From Siphlonurus alternatus (Eukaryota; Arthropoda; Insecta; Ephemeroptera; Siphlonuridae): DNA of 64,000 nucleotides. Every line of letters starts with the position of its first letter. Positions within the stretch are counted from its first letter, which is position 1. Shown here one piece after another: positions 1-11,035 of this stretch. Location of the stretch: contig OX463778.1 of assembly GCA_949825025.1 (NCBI GenBank), forward strand, positions 53,384,364 through 53,448,363. The letters are read 5' to 3'. The notes under the pieces were generated by a model that saw only the letters and a list, made by a program, of their open reading frames with translations, was not told the DNA's origin and searched no databases. A program made the position numbers and the translations under genes.

Positions 1-780
1 CTTTCTCAGATTGCTTGCATTGCATGCTTCTCTTTTTCTATGTAAAATGATTGATTTAAATTGCTTACGTTTCAAAGTTAATTGTAGCCTGTCTTCGGGT
101 TCACATGTCCATTTAGCCACATTTCATATCATTATAATGCTCCGAGTTTCTATCCCTCTGGCTTGTAATTTAGAACAAAAAATTAAGACAAAAAACGTGC
201 ATGTTATTACGATACTAGTTTCATTTTTTTGTCATGGTATTCGGCTTTAGTCTACTTTTAATAAAAAATTAATACGATATTCAAGATTTTTTTAGTTGCA
301 TCGATTATGTACGTACTCCAATTATTCTCACTTGAAATTCACACGTATGATGTCGTCGGATTCAAAACCAGTCAAGATTTTTGCGATCTCGTTGCTAATG
401 AAAGTTCATACGAAGAGTATAGCTCTTTTATCATTAAAGTATACTTTTGTTGATCTGGGGGTCTCGTACCGGTACAGTATGTATAAATGTATACAGTACA
501 ACAGTGGCAGATTTGAGTTAATATTTGGCATAATTGTTTATAATGCAATGTGAACAAGTACCGGTATTTTTTTTAAACTTATATTCTCAATCTTATTTAA
601 TAAATTCATACAAGATAAACATTGCATCTATGTGTTAAAATTCCATTTCAAAAATGAAAAAAAATATAGATCATACTGTGTTATTATCTATATCATGTTA
701 ACTTATTTCGATAATTTAAATTAATTAAATTTAATTTTATAAAGTGCGTCATTGTGTTCCTGCTTGATCGTGATTAATTA
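1..780. other. AT-rich noncoding stretch, nothing recognised
   Basis: Low-complexity A/T-rich sequence. Open frames of 60-85 codons exist on both strands but have no coding-like composition, domain or splice context. I see no repeat, RNA gene or promoter that I can support. Confidence 0.6.
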
Positions 781-900
781 AGGAGTAAGATAACCAGAGT
801 ACTAACCGTGGTTATACTGTCAGACATCGGTTGACATATTTACTGTAACCGTGGTTAACTGTGAAATCTGCAATGGTTAAAATCCCTCGTGAATCAGAAA
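781..900. repeat. Short repeat with two ACCGTGGTTA units
   Basis: The motif ACCGTGGTTA occurs twice about 50 bases apart (near 804 and 848), with further GGTTA/TAACC copies at the edges and CGTGAATC at the right end. The vocabulary (AACC, GTGGTTA, CGTGAATC) matches the much clearer foldback at 31835-31992, so this may be an eroded relative. It could also be a local duplication. Confidence 0.3.
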
Positions 901-1254
901 TAACAATAAGATAAATAATTCCCGGATGTATTATGAAACAAAAATTATTCTCCCCCAAAACACTGATTATATTTTTATCTTATCAAACCTCTACTTTTTA
1001 TCTATATGTGTGAGTTGTTTTACAAATTTATTGAAAACCGTTTCCAATGACAAGCTTCAACGTAAAAATGCCGCAGCGCCGCATTCTGACATCGCTCCAT
1101 AAGGTTTGTTAGGAGAAAAATCTTATTTATTTTTTCATTCAAATTCTATGCTGCACAAAATCTCGACATTTTTTTATGTCGTGTAAAGTGATCTTTCCCG
1201 TGGCTCATATGAATTATTAATCTTGCCCTTCATAAGAACCGTCGGAAAAAATTA

Positions 1255-1480
1255 AAAACGAGGTACCGCTGGGTTAAAGGATAGGAAGCTTGATAGAACA
1301 TGTCGTCGCGCGCAGTTCGCGCGCTAGATTTTCATTGGCTGAGAGAATCGTGTCGTCAATGTTAAAGCTTCTCATTGATCGGACACTTGTTTCTTAATGA
1401 GCGTGAATTTCGTGCGGCAGATGTTTCGTGCTGACTGACTCGTGACCCCGCCATGAATGAGAGTCGCTCGATCAGCCTTT
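1255..1480. promoter_or_regulatory. CpG-containing GC-elevated islet, possible regulatory DNA
   Basis: G+C content rises well above the flanks. The islet contains a small hairpin GCGCGCAGTTCGCGCGC near 1308-1324, the inverted CCAAT motif ATTGGCTGAG near 1334 and several CpG dinucleotides. No open frame or splice pattern is convincing. It directly abuts the left arm of the large inverted repeat, so it could equally be part of that element. Confidence 0.25.
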
Positions 1481-1482
1481 GA

Positions 1483-1870
1483 GACTTGGGTCTAGGGAGC
1501 GACGATTTCCAGACCAATGCGCATCGATGCGCATGCGCGGATTTCTTAGCGCAAATGTTTGAAATGTAAGAGACAACAAAATACCACCGTTTTTACTCCA
1601 TATATATTATAACATAATATTAAATAAATAAATAATGTTTTAACTATAAACTAATAAATTTAATACTAATATTTTTTAAACTAAATTTGCTTATATATGT
1701 TTTATCTTGCGTCTTGCACTAATATATTAATACATGTTATATTATTACATTTTAATATTATAATTTGTTTTTTACATTTAAATTTTAAGATTTCAATTAT
1801 TTCGATTTCTATATATTTATATAATTTTGTGAGAATACACTTTGAGGTGATACTGCATGGGGAACCGTGG
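1483..1870 (+). repeat. Left arm of a 6.5-kb inverted repeat
   Basis: Starting at GACTTGGGTCTAGGGAGCG, this arm is the reverse complement of 7770-8013 for its first 250 bases. Shared landmarks are CGCGCATGCGCAT, ACCACCGTTTTTACTCC and CTTGCGTCTTGCACTAAT. Its continuation to about 1870 (TATATAATTTTGTGAGAAT, GAGGTGATACTG) matches 7020-7085. The two matching parts are contiguous here, whereas in the other arm they are split by later insertions. The arm runs into the antisense tRNA-SINE at 1857. At 1727-1730 it has a single TTAA where the right arm carries a foldback element. Confidence 0.8.
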
Positions 1871-1988
1871 AAAACCTCAGTCAGGGCGGGCACCTCTATT
1901 TCTTTCAATGGACAAAAGTGATGTCCAAAAAGTCTGTGAGATTCGAACCTCATACAATTAAGCATCGATCACTGCACTATTATATATA

Positions 1989-2032
<44 letters not shown>

Positions 2033-2070
2033 TGGGTTGGAAAGCGATTTTTTTTTATTTACGTACCCCA
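1857..2070 (-). mobile_element. tRNA-derived SINE, minus strand
   Basis: Read on the minus strand, the element has a head near 2070-2029 (ACGTAAATAAA, then TCGCTTTCCAACCCATGCAT), an A-box-like ATAGTGCAGTGATCG near 1967-1981 and a B-box GAGGTTCGAATCTCA near 1935-1950. Its 3' domain includes GCCCGCCCTGACTGAGG and then TTTTCCACGGTTCCCC. A closely similar copy lies on the plus strand at 4022-4215. A TA microsatellite (1981-2029) has expanded between the head and the A box. The boxes imply RNA polymerase III transcription of the ancestral element. Activity of this copy is not implied. Confidence 0.75.
1981..2029. repeat. (TA)n microsatellite
   Basis: About 49 bases of nearly pure TA, inside the antisense SINE. 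Confidence 0.95.
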
Positions 2071-3094
2071 TATAATAATATATAATAATTGTTTATTGGC
2101 CGGCTTATAAAAATACATAGTTTGGAGGGAAAAATATTAATAAATAAAACGTATCAAAACCAATTGGTGAATAAAAAAGACGAAAGTCCATACACAAAAT
2201 GTGTAAATTCACCCAAAGAAAATAATATCATTCAGACAATAATATTGTAACTACTTCGTCAAAATAATAAAATGAAAAGTTAAACAATTAATAAAACAAC
2301 AAACACCTAATTAATATACGCGTATATGCAAAAGCATATCACACATCATGCAGGCAAATGATATACCGGCCTTGCGGCCTTGCAGAGTCAGGCAAGGAAT
2401 TGCAAGCCCCTGACTATATAATACCCCCATCCCCCTTCCCCATGAAGATCGAGTAGTGACTGGATATAAGAAGAAAAAAGGAAAAATGATAGAAATTTGA
2501 AAAAAAAAAAAAGTTAAATAAAAAATTGAAATTTAGGGGTATCAAGTAGTCTTTTCTTTAAAATAAACAAATTATAAGTTAGTTTCTAATTTTAACAGGA
2601 AAAAGTGCGACTCATAAATAAATGTTTTATTTCCCTTACAAACTGCATGTGCATATAACTACTATTGTATAAATTAAAACGCTCTCACGTGTGCTGCACC
2701 TTCATTTAATTAGTTGCTCCACGCGCCCGGTGCAGACAAAATTTAACAAAAATAAGAGAAGCAATTCCCTTTTTTATTTATTTATTTTTTACAATATCTT
2801 AATGATGTGAACTTGGATTATTAAATAAATTTTAAAAATCAAATTCAATTAAATGACATGTACACTGATTCTATAAAAATAATATAAAGTGGTTACATGA
2901 TGAATTATTACTTGATTTAATTAAAATGATTTACTCAAAGCTTTATTTATTATATGCACGTATTCAAAAGAAATTGAAAAATGGGGTGCAAAAAATATAA
3001 AATGTTAAAAAAATTTCATCAGGCCATATATTTTACCCTCTAATATAATAGTATTTTTCCATTATTTTACCCTAAAAAAGGGGCGTGTCCTTAA
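2071..3094. other. AT-rich noncoding stretch
   Basis: Nothing coding is visible. A small GC-richer patch at 2365-2415 contains a hairpin with GTCAGG and CCTGAC arms. Short poly-A and poly-T runs are present. Confidence 0.6.
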
Positions 3095-3217
3095 AAAAAT
3101 TGCACCTGCGGCGGGCTATTGGGGGGCTTCGCCCCCCAAACCCCCCAGTGGGCTGTTCTCAATCTTTGTCCTGAGGACCCCCCCCCCCCCCTTGGGCAAA
3201 TCCTGGCTACGCCACTG
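3095..3217 (-). mobile_element. hAT-like terminal fragment
   Basis: On the minus strand the sequence begins CAGTGGCGTAGCCAGG (3202-3217), a terminal sequence seen on many animal hAT-type nonautonomous elements. A G14 run (C14 on plus, 3178-3191) and a GC-rich body with GGGGGCTTCGCCCCC follow. I see no second terminus or target duplication, so this is probably one end of a truncated element. Confidence 0.6.
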
Positions 3218-3403
3218 AATACACGGGGAAATAAGAAGGAAGCGAGCAGGTAAGCAGAATTTCCCATAGGTGTAGAGAGCACAATCTGACTATCACGCAA
3301 TACAAGGTCTACGCTAACTCTCCTTTTGACTGACACCCTCTCAGTGCTGAGAACACATTCAGATCATAACGACCTGAAAAACATTGCACTTACTAAAAAA
3401 AGA

Positions 3404-3410
<7 letters not shown>

Positions 3411-3442
<32 letters not shown>
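3411..3442. repeat. (TA)n microsatellite
   Basis: 32 bases of TA repeat, next to the head side of a 5S-derived element on the minus strand. Confidence 0.95.
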
Positions 3443-3444
<2 letters not shown>

Positions 3445-3446
<2 letters not shown>

Positions 3447-3655
3447 TTTGCACCACTGATCTCCCAAGCTTAATATGTCACACACTTGAAGCCTCTTCTC
3501 CTTATGTGTATATATCTCCCATATATAGGAGCAAGTGGAGCAACGCAATTATATAATTGTTACTTGAAACGATCACCCATCCAATTAGTAACTACACTCA
3601 ACGTATATATAGCTTGACTTCGGTGATATAATAGAGAACGCCAAGAAGCTCTTTG
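3445..3655 (-). mobile_element. 5S rRNA-derived SINE segment, minus strand
   Basis: On the minus strand, 3653-3570 reads ATCACCGAAGTCAAGC and then TTACTAATTGGATGGGTGAT. This corresponds to the internal control region of 5S rRNA (canonical GGAAGCTAAGCAG and TTAGTACTTGGATGGGAGAC). The body continues through CTCCTATATATGGGAG towards the TA repeat. It is related to the plus-strand segment at 3925-4020 and forms an inverted pair with it. Confidence 0.7.
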
Positions 3656-3924
3656 AATAAAGCCTCGCGATCTTATTTGCGTATTTCAATTAACGTCAAA
3701 CTGCCAGGATGATTTTCTACTGTGACGTACGTGCGCTACGATATACTGTCAAAAATTTCATTCACAAAAATGAAAAAACACTTTTGTAAAAAAGTATTAA
3801 AAAATTACATAAAATTCAAGTATACTTTCAATAAGAAATAATTTTAAAAAAATTAAATATCGTGATCAAGATTCGAAATTTGAGGTTGCATGCGCGTGCA
3901 CGGCAAAATGCATTGACCTTCGGT
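3656..3924. other. Spacer between inverted 5S-derived segments
   Basis: AT-rich with no gene seen. It would form the loop of the 3445-4020 inverted pair. Confidence 0.5.
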
Positions 3925-4020
3925 TCTCGTTATTTCACCGAAGTCAAGCTATATACGTTAAGTGTGGTTACTAATTGGATGGTTGACCGTTTCAAGTAAC
4001 AATTGCGTTCTGCTCCTACA
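3925..4020 (+). mobile_element. 5S rRNA-derived segment, plus strand
   Basis: TTTCACCGAAGTCAAGC followed by GTGGTTACTAATTGGATGG reproduces the 5S rRNA internal promoter with substitutions. It runs directly, without a poly(A) break, into the tRNA-derived head at 4022, so the two may be parts of one composite SINE. Confidence 0.7.
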
Positions 4021-4215
4021 TATGGGCGTACGTAAATAAAAAAAATCGCTTTCCAACCCATGCATACACATATACAGCTAGTATATAGTAGTGCAGTGAT
4101 CGATGCACTTAATTGTATGTGGTTCGATCGAATCCCCATGCACATGCAGTCTTTGGACATCACTTTGGTCCGTTGGAAAAAATAGAGGTGCCCGCCCTGG
4201 CTGCGGTTTTCTATT
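4021..4215 (+). mobile_element. tRNA-derived SINE, plus strand
   Basis: The head GGGCGTACGTAAATAAA and CGCTTTCCAACCCATGCAT is followed by A-box-like TAGTGCAGTGATCG (about 4088) and B-box GGTTCGATCGAATCC. The B box has a 4-base TCGA duplication relative to the minus copy at 1857-2070. The 3' domain GGTGCCCGCCCTGGCTG, then GGTTTTC, follows. The downstream boundary is the 15-bp CGAAA array. Confidence 0.75.
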
Positions 4216-4228
4216 ATATAGAGTCTAT

Positions 4229-4665
4229 AACGTCAAAAGAACGAAAAATAAAAGAACGAAAACAATTTATATTATGAAAGGCATAATATATATTACACAC
4301 CGAAAACAAAAAGGACGAAAGTAATTTAACACGAAAACATTTTATACGAAAATATAATTAACCGAAATGAAAAATGTGAATGCATTTATAACGAAACTTA
4401 AGAAGCACGAAAGTATTTACATCGAAAACATTTTAGCCGAATTCAATAATCACGAAAACCATTTGGTCGATAGTTACTTGAACGAACTGAAAAACAACGA
4501 AAGTCAAATAAAACGAAAACATTAAAAACGAAATAAAAAAAATCAAGAAAACAATTTGGGCATTTGACCGAAAGTTATTTGAACGAAAACATTACAGACG
4601 AATACAAAAATAACGAAAACAATTTCAACGAACGTTATTGGACCGAAATCAAACACACCGATGAA
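4229..4665 (+). repeat. Degenerate 15-bp CGAAA minisatellite array
   Basis: CGAAA-type motifs recur at a spacing of almost exactly 15 bases (sometimes 16) for more than 400 bases, with unit types such as CGAAAACATTTTATA, CGAAAGTTATTTGAA and CGAATACAAAAATAA. Several consecutive units give a longer order that recurs in the opposite-strand array at 6731-6993. It starts right after the SINE tail at 4215. The period is five codons, but stops occur in every frame I followed, so I do not regard it as coding. Confidence 0.85.
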
Positions 4666-5290
4666 GAAAAATATTAATAAAAAATTATGACAATTAATTA
4701 TTAAACAAAAAAAAAAAAAAATAAAACGAAAAACAGAATTATATGCAATAGAGTCGAAGTATATTAAACATTTATAGTAATGTAAATTTGATATTATTTA
4801 TAATAGGAGCTAGCTATAGGCAATTATTAAATGCATCGTGAAAACACGCATCTTTAAAAACTTAAATTTTAGAAATCACGAATTGATGTTTTATATTAAA
4901 CACTTAATTATAGCGGCGCTGTATTTAAATCAAAATTCATTATTACAATCATGTCGAGAGGCCTTAATTCCTAGCTGAAAAATTTCGTCTTCAACTCATT
5001 CTTTACACACACGTCTAAACCTAAATCTTTTTACCTCTAAAACACATCTTATTTCTTCTTCACTGAAAGTGAGGATGAAATGAAGACAATATTTCTAACA
5101 TTTTATGTTCAAGAAGAGGAAAAAAGACGTATAATCTCGTCTAGCTATTTCACGTGTACCTCTTTTTTCCTCTAAAATAATGACAAATAAGAGGAGAAAA
5201 GATGAGAGGAGAGTTTAAAGTGAAAAAAATATGAAATTTATTTCAACTCGTCGCGGGCGCTATATGCGTATGTAATATATATTATGGTAA
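4666..5290. other. AT-rich noncoding stretch
   Basis: Nothing recognised. Short GAGGAAAA/CCTCTTTT motifs occur around 5110-5210. Confidence 0.55.
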
Positions 5291-6007
5291 GCGGAAAAAA
5301 AACCCTCGGAAAAAAAACCCTTGTATTAAAAAACCCTTGAAAAAAAACCCTAGGAAAAAAAACCCTCGGGGATAAAAAACCCACGGAAAAAAAACCCTTC
5401 GCTGAAGGAGCAGCCCCAAGGAGCATTCGTGGCGTAGTAGCGCGGTAGCGAGGTTTCACGTTTTTTTTTTTCCTATTTTGACAGATTATCATTATAATGT
5501 TCCAATAATATATATTACATAAGATATCATATATCTGATTAGTCTCATTAGTCATGTTAATAATAATTATTGAATCACTTAACCTATAAGATATTATAAT
5601 TTTCAAATGTTCATTTTATGTCTATATGTTATATAATAATAATACGAGTAGGACGACGACTTTTTTTGTTTTATTAATTTTTTATTTTAATTATTTTATA
5701 TCCAATATATAATATTCGAAGTTAGAAAAAATATGTTTTTAAAATAATTTTTAACTAAAAACACAGTTGGAATTACTATACAGATAATAGTTAACTTCCA
5801 CAACATCGCCGCGTAGACTTCTACATTTTGATGAGCTCCCCACACCGTGAAACCTCGCTACCGCGCTACGAATGCTCCTTGGGGCTGCTCCTTTAGCGAA
5901 GGGTTTTTTTTCCGTGGGTTTTTTATCCCTGAGGGTTTTTTTTCCTAGGGTTTTTTTTCAAGGGTTTTTTAATACAAGGGTTTTTTTTCCGAGGGTTTTT
6001 TTTCCGC
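5291..6007. repeat. Foldback element with A7-8CCC terminal repeats
   Basis: Terminal inverted repeats of about 165 bases (5291-5460 and 5846-6007) surround a 385-base AT-rich spacer. Each arm has an outer part made of five to six units of GGAAAAAAAACCCT type and an inner unique part ending GGTAGCGAGGTTTCACG. The left arm has an 8-base GGCGTAGT insertion-duplication relative to the right. No transposase is present. The simple-repeat ends resemble no class I can name. Confidence 0.8.
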
Positions 6008-6190
6008 GATTCATATATTATATATATATTATAGCATTGGTATAAAATGCATGCAGTTGCATGACTTCCATGATATTATTTTATATAAGGGTTTATCTTT
6101 TTTCCATTATACTTCATAAATATATATGTGTATTTCTTTTATATATTATAATTATATTTTTTAGTAATTTTAATATAATATATATGTATA

Positions 6191-6690
<500 letters not shown>

Positions 6691-6730
6691 ACTTTATTTA
6701 GTAAAAAATGTTTTCTTGATATAATATATA

Positions 6731-6993
6731 ATTCGTTGTTTCGTTCTAATTATATATTTTACATTACATTAATTCGTTCAAATAAATTTCGTTCAAAGTG
6801 TTTCGTTATTTTTGTATTCGTCTTAAATATTTTCGTTCAAATAACTTTTGGTCAAATTGTTTTCGTGATTTTTGTTCTCGTTATTATTTTGTTTCGTATT
6901 AATTTAATTTCGTGGTAAATGATTTCGTTTATATTTGTTTTCGGGATAATTAAAGTAATTCCTTAAAAATTCTTTCGTGATTTTCGTTTTCGT
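6731..6993 (-). repeat. Degenerate 15-bp CGAAA array, opposite orientation
   Basis: Read on the minus strand, CGAAA motifs again recur every 15-16 bases. The unit order CAAAAGTTATTTGAA, CGAAAATATTTAAGA, CGAATACAAAAATAA matches 4571-4615. It is directly joined to a SINE-like tail (GAGGGAACCGTGGAAAA on minus, about 7012-7028). Both arrays therefore belong to one repeat family and form a widely spaced inverted pair. Confidence 0.8.
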
Positions 6994-7011
6994 GGTATAC
7001 TGACGTGATAC

Positions 7012-7115
7012 CTTTTCCACGGTTCCCTCAGTATCACCTCATCACCTCAAGGTGCGCATTCTGACAAAATTATATAGAAATCGAACTTCGACATTATTTT
7101 TTTTCCATATTTATT
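7012..7115 (-). repeat. Right arm of the large inverted repeat, inner part
   Basis: Reverse-complement match to 1800-1870: CCACGGTTCCC, AGTATCACCTC, ACAAAATTATATAGAAATCG. It contains a local CACCTCAT duplication. The outer part of the arm resumes at 7770 after two inserted elements. Confidence 0.7.
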
Positions 7116-7147
7116 AATTTTATATACATTTTTTTTTTTTTTTTTTG

Positions 7148-7228
7148 CACAGGCCCGGGGGGGCCCGCCACGGCCGAGGCCCGGGCCGCATTTGCAGCCT
7201 AGCGGCCCTGGCCAGACCGACCCTGGTT
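7148..7228. mobile_element. Extremely GC-rich fragment, hAT-like ends
   Basis: About 80 bases that are more than 70% G+C inside AT-rich DNA. It starts CAGGCCCGGGGGGGCCC and ends GGCCAGACCGACCCTG, i.e. CAGG.../...CCTG-type ends. The minus-strand end CAGGGTCGGTCTGG resembles hAT MITE termini. No target duplication is visible. Confidence 0.4.
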
Positions 7229-7773
7229 TCGCCACAAAAAATTCCCAAAGTTTTTGTTTCGGAGGCCTTTAACTTGCAGCCTTATATGGAACAAAAAACC
7301 GCGATTTACTCCAACTTTTTCTGAACTATGGTACCATTTAAAAAATACTTACGTAATCTATGATGAATTCTTTAATGAATTTTCAAATAAAAAAAAAATA
7401 CGGGGTCGTTTTCTTGGAAAAAAATCATGAAAATCCATATGGGAATTAACCCGCAAAAACTTAAAGATTTTTTTCCGAAAAAACAGCTCCGTAAAAAAAT
7501 TTTTTTGTTTAAAAATCCATTAAAGAATTCATCATAGATTACGTAGGTATTTTTTAAATGGTAGCATAGTTCAGAAAATGTTGGAGTAAAACGCGGTTTT
7601 ATGTTCCATAAGGCTGCACGTTAAAGGCCTCCGAAACACCAACTTTGGGATTTTTTTGTGGTGAAACTATTTGAGATGGAATTTTTTGGTTTTCATTTCT
7701 CAATAGAAGGCAGTTTAAACTATTTTTAGAAAATAAAATATTAAAAAAAATGCAATCGCTCACTCTACTTTAA
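7229..7773. mobile_element. TTAA foldback element, left-truncated copy
   Basis: The palindrome centres near 7450 (CATATGGGAATTAACCC). Arms share TTTCGGAGGCCTTTAAC and ATCTATGATGAATTC. It is the same family as the complete copy at 17235-17911. The right end (ATCGCTCACTCTACTTTAA) is intact and finishes at TTAA 7770-7773. The left terminal 100 bases or so are missing, the element being cut at the GC-rich fragment. It sits inside the right arm of the large inverted repeat, whose left arm has only an uninterrupted TTAA (1727-1730). Confidence 0.8.
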
Positions 7774-8015
7774 TATATTAGTGCAAGACGCAAGATAAAA
7801 CATATATATTAAGCAAATTTAGTTTAACAAATATTAGTATTTATTAGTTTATAGTTAAAACATTATTTATTTATTTAATATGTTATAATATGGAGTAAAA
7901 ACGGTGGTATTTTGTTGTCTCTTACATTTCAAACGTTTGCGCTAAGAAATCCGCGCATGCGCATCGATTCGCATTGGTCTGGAAATCGTCGCTCCCTAGA
8001 CCCAAGTCCTTTGAG
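7770..8015 (-). repeat. Right arm of the large inverted repeat, outer part
   Basis: Reverse complement of 1483-1730 with few differences. It ends at CTCCCTAGACCCAAGTC. Beyond 8015 the two sides of the structure no longer match. Confidence 0.8.
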
Positions 8016-8227
8016 GAGCCGACCAGTCCGTCATCTCAATGTATAGCACCTGTGAGACAGGTGTACGTTTGGTTGTCGACACATTAGGAATTTCAGACTT
8101 ATTATACGTCATAAGGTCAAATATATGTTTTTTTATTATCATTTATATCATTTGTTCAGTTTCGTGCAGAAGAGACACGCCCTGTCAGAAATTCTGACTG
8201 AAGAATGCGGATCAGTTGACAACGTTG

Positions 8228-8572
8228 TTAAAGGTATACAGGCCTCAAATTACAAATTAGACAGACATTAAGTGTTGCTCAAGTTTATAATCAACATTCG
8301 TATTATAATCAACATTCAACATTCGTCTGTGCGAAGTCGCGCTGTAAAGAAAGTCCTTTCTGACGTCACAACTCACAGCTAGCACCGATTAGCATTGAGT
8401 TGTGACGTCATCAAGGACTTCGTGACGTCATCAAGGACTAAATTTCTTACTTTGAACTGCGACTTCGCACGGATGCATTACGCGTGGAAAAAAATGATGC
8501 GAATGTTGATTATATACTCTAAACCCACTTGGTGACTGTCTGATTTGTATTTTGAGGCCTGTATGCCTTTAA
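8228..8572. mobile_element. TTAA-bounded foldback MITE with three CRE palindromes
   Basis: TTAA at 8228-8231 and 8569-8572 flanks inverted ends AGGTATACAGGCCTCAAA and TTTGAGGCCTGTATGCCT. Arms of about 160 bases are diverged but alignable (AATCAACATTCG, GCGAAGTCGC, AAGTCCTT). TGACGTCA occurs at 8361, 8403 and 8423. TTAA target sites are typical of piggyBac-type transposition. The element has no coding capacity, so it would be nonautonomous. Confidence 0.75.
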
Positions 8573-8893
8573 GCACATATCCGCTGTCAAGTAATCTGCA
8601 CTAACATGGACACCTGCATGGAATTTTATCTCTGTTTACTGCATGCAATGCGAACTTGTACTTTTTTAGATGCAGCTGTCTTTTGCATGCAAATCTGAAT
8701 CTGTCTCATATTAAAGCATTAGAGCTGCAGAACCCAGCAAATTAGATAGGAGTATAACGTTTGTGAATTTCGTGATGTTCCATGCAGCAGTGAACGTATA
8801 TTTCGTTAAAATTGGTGTTATAGCTAATTTCCGCAAATATTGACGAAAGCCATACAATTAGCAATGTATATAAGTCTGTAAGGTCCCATATTG
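8573..8893. other. Noncoding spacer
   Basis: Nothing recognised between the TTAA foldback and the 5S SINE. Confidence 0.5.
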
Positions 8894-8907
8894 ATAAAAA
8901 AAAATAT

Positions 8908-9310
8908 GTGGGAGTTGTGGCGCAGTGCGCTTGACCGGGTCTCGTCAGATCACCGAAGTCAAGCAACGCCGCGCGTGGTTAGTAGTTGGATGGGTGACCA
9001 TTTTCAACAAAAACCACGTTTCCCACCCAGGGGTAAATCGTTGCGCTTTTCCACTATGTGGTTCCCCTGGCTTTGGACCATTGCACTTCCGGTTCATTGA
9101 CAAAAGCTGTAGCGTCCATCCTGGCTGAGGTTTCCACGTTTCCCTCAGCCGCAGGCAAATGCCGGGATGGATTTGCAAGGCCGTGGCCGCCCCCGTTCCA
9201 GAAGTGCCCGCGAAACGCTCAAGTTAGGGTTTCGGAAGGTTCGGGGTTTCAAAGTAGTATGTAATTAGTAAATAGAAGTACCCAATAGGGTTTGAAAAAA
9301 AAAAAAATAA
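8908..9310 (+). mobile_element. 5S rRNA-derived SINE with intact target duplication
   Basis: The element starts GTGGGAGTTGTGGCGCAG and has the 5S-type internal promoter (ATCACCGAAGTCAAGCAACG, TTAGTAGTTGGATGGGTGAC). A 200-base body follows with the domain CATCCTGGCTGAGG and TTTCCACGTTTCC, a GC-rich 3' part ending CCCAATAGGGTTTGA, and an A-rich tail. A 14-base duplication (AT, nine A, TAT) flanks it at 8894-8907 and 9311-9324, which is the hallmark of LINE-mediated retroposition. The 5S-derived head places it in the SINE3 type. The copy is almost identical to 6191-6592, so both are fairly young. Confidence 0.92.
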
Positions 9311-9324
9311 ATAAAAAAAAATAT

Positions 9325-10469
9325 ACACATAATATCAGTATTTTTACGATATTTTATACTTTAATGTTTTGCATAGAAATTTGATGACCAATACATTTTA
9401 GATCAAATATATATATCAGATCTATTTAAAGGATTATTAAAATTTACAAAAGTTAAAGCTATAAAAATATTCTACGAATAAATACTAGCATAACAATTCA
9501 TAGAAAATATTAAATATTATACCAACAAATAATTAAAAGTTCATCAAACGAGATATCACCACAACAATTTTTGTTTGCATTCTTTCTATGTAACAATACA
9601 CATGATGCATATAAATATGAAAGAATTTGTCGTTTTTATTAATGCGAGGTTGTTTTGTTTGAATGTGTTCTAAGAATCGTGACGGAAAGCTATGTAAGCA
9701 ACTTTAGTTTTACTGTACCGTGTATAACATAGGCTCGCGTGGGTGGGCTCACACACTCGACCATTCACACGACATCTGAATGGACAGGTTCATTGATCAA
9801 ACACGACTAATTTCTCTTCAATTGCAGCTCAGCGGGAGTCAGTTTTACTGTAAGGAGTCAATAATATTTCGTTTCTTTGAAGTCCAGCCGTGTTTAATTG
9901 CAACTATAATAATATACAGTATATTATGTGCAGGGTTTCTGTTTGATGGTTGCGCTACTCCTTACATGATAAAAGTTATAGCAAGAACAAATCTCTCATA
10001 AAGTTTAACAAATGACAAAATTATAGCCATGAATCATTCCATTCAGATGGTCCCTCTTCTCATATGTTGTATATTATGTCTTTAATAGTCGTAACTACTG
10101 CAGTATTTTTTATCATCTACAATAATATAAAATATTTATATTGTAGACTTTTGTATGTAAAGCAATAACAAACTTGATGATGGGAGAAAAAAAAAATTTC
10201 AAATTGTCGTAGACAGGATTTATTTGTGTTTTGCAGTATAATAAGTGATAAAAATAAGTAATTAATGAAAATTGGATTTTTTTACAAAAATTAAATATTT
10301 AAATGAAGTGCTATTTCAAATGAAGTGCATTGCAGCTATAGAATTGAAACCATTTATAATTCAAACTTCTTTTTAAACACAACAACATAAACTTGTGATA
10401 AAAAATAATCTTCATTTCATAATCTCCTGTCTGAAAAGATTATAAATAATATAATTCCCTCGGGTCTGC
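9325..10469. other. AT-rich noncoding stretch
   Basis: No gene, RNA or repeat that I can support. A short GC-richer patch with GCGTGGGTGGGC near 9735 has no coding signature. Confidence 0.6.
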
Positions 10470-10645
10470 ACCTCGACCGACGACTTCAAATCGACACGTC
10501 AGGAAGTCACCACGGTGTTGTACCAGGGGGGGGGGGGGGGCGTGTTTCTGTGAAGTGTGCCGTCATTTACCGCCAGAGCACGGCCAGCATGTGCTTGCCA
10601 TTCATCTCGTGCTACACTCCGGAGCACGCTAGCACCAGAGATCTT
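10470..10645. other. GC-rich islet with a 15-G run
   Basis: G15 at 10526-10540 lies in a roughly 55% G+C islet. Two forward frames stay open across the G run for about 40-50 codons, but neither has a good splice acceptor or donor, a start, or recognisable protein similarity. Candidate explanations are an exon, regulatory DNA or an old GC-rich MITE. I cannot decide between them. Confidence 0.25.
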
Positions 10646-11035
10646 TGCTAGCTCTTTCTGATATAGTTCAAACATAGATGAGATTCAGAGTTGAATACGA
10701 AGTGTTTGATGATTGAAACTTTGACCTCCGATGTTTGGTATTCATCGATGTTTTCACAGGGAAAATTTATGTAAGATTTATTTTTTTTTTAGTTGAAAAA
10801 TAATCATTATTTTTTATAAGGCAATAATTTAACAACGTGGAGAATAGAATATAAAACATATGGAAATAAGATTTTTTTTTAAAAAAAATTCATGTAATTT
10901 TTGTAAATTTTGAACTATCAGCAATGATTTTGAATATTTATTTTAAGAAATTAATATACATCCCTTCGTAAATGCACAATCGATTCACGAATCAATAATC
11001 ATACGATGAACCTTCTATACAGGAAACAGAAAAGA

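Noticed and set aside
8908..9310. Genuine 5S rRNA gene
   Set aside because: Only the internal promoter portion matches 5S rRNA; the rest is SINE body with a poly(A) tail and target duplication.
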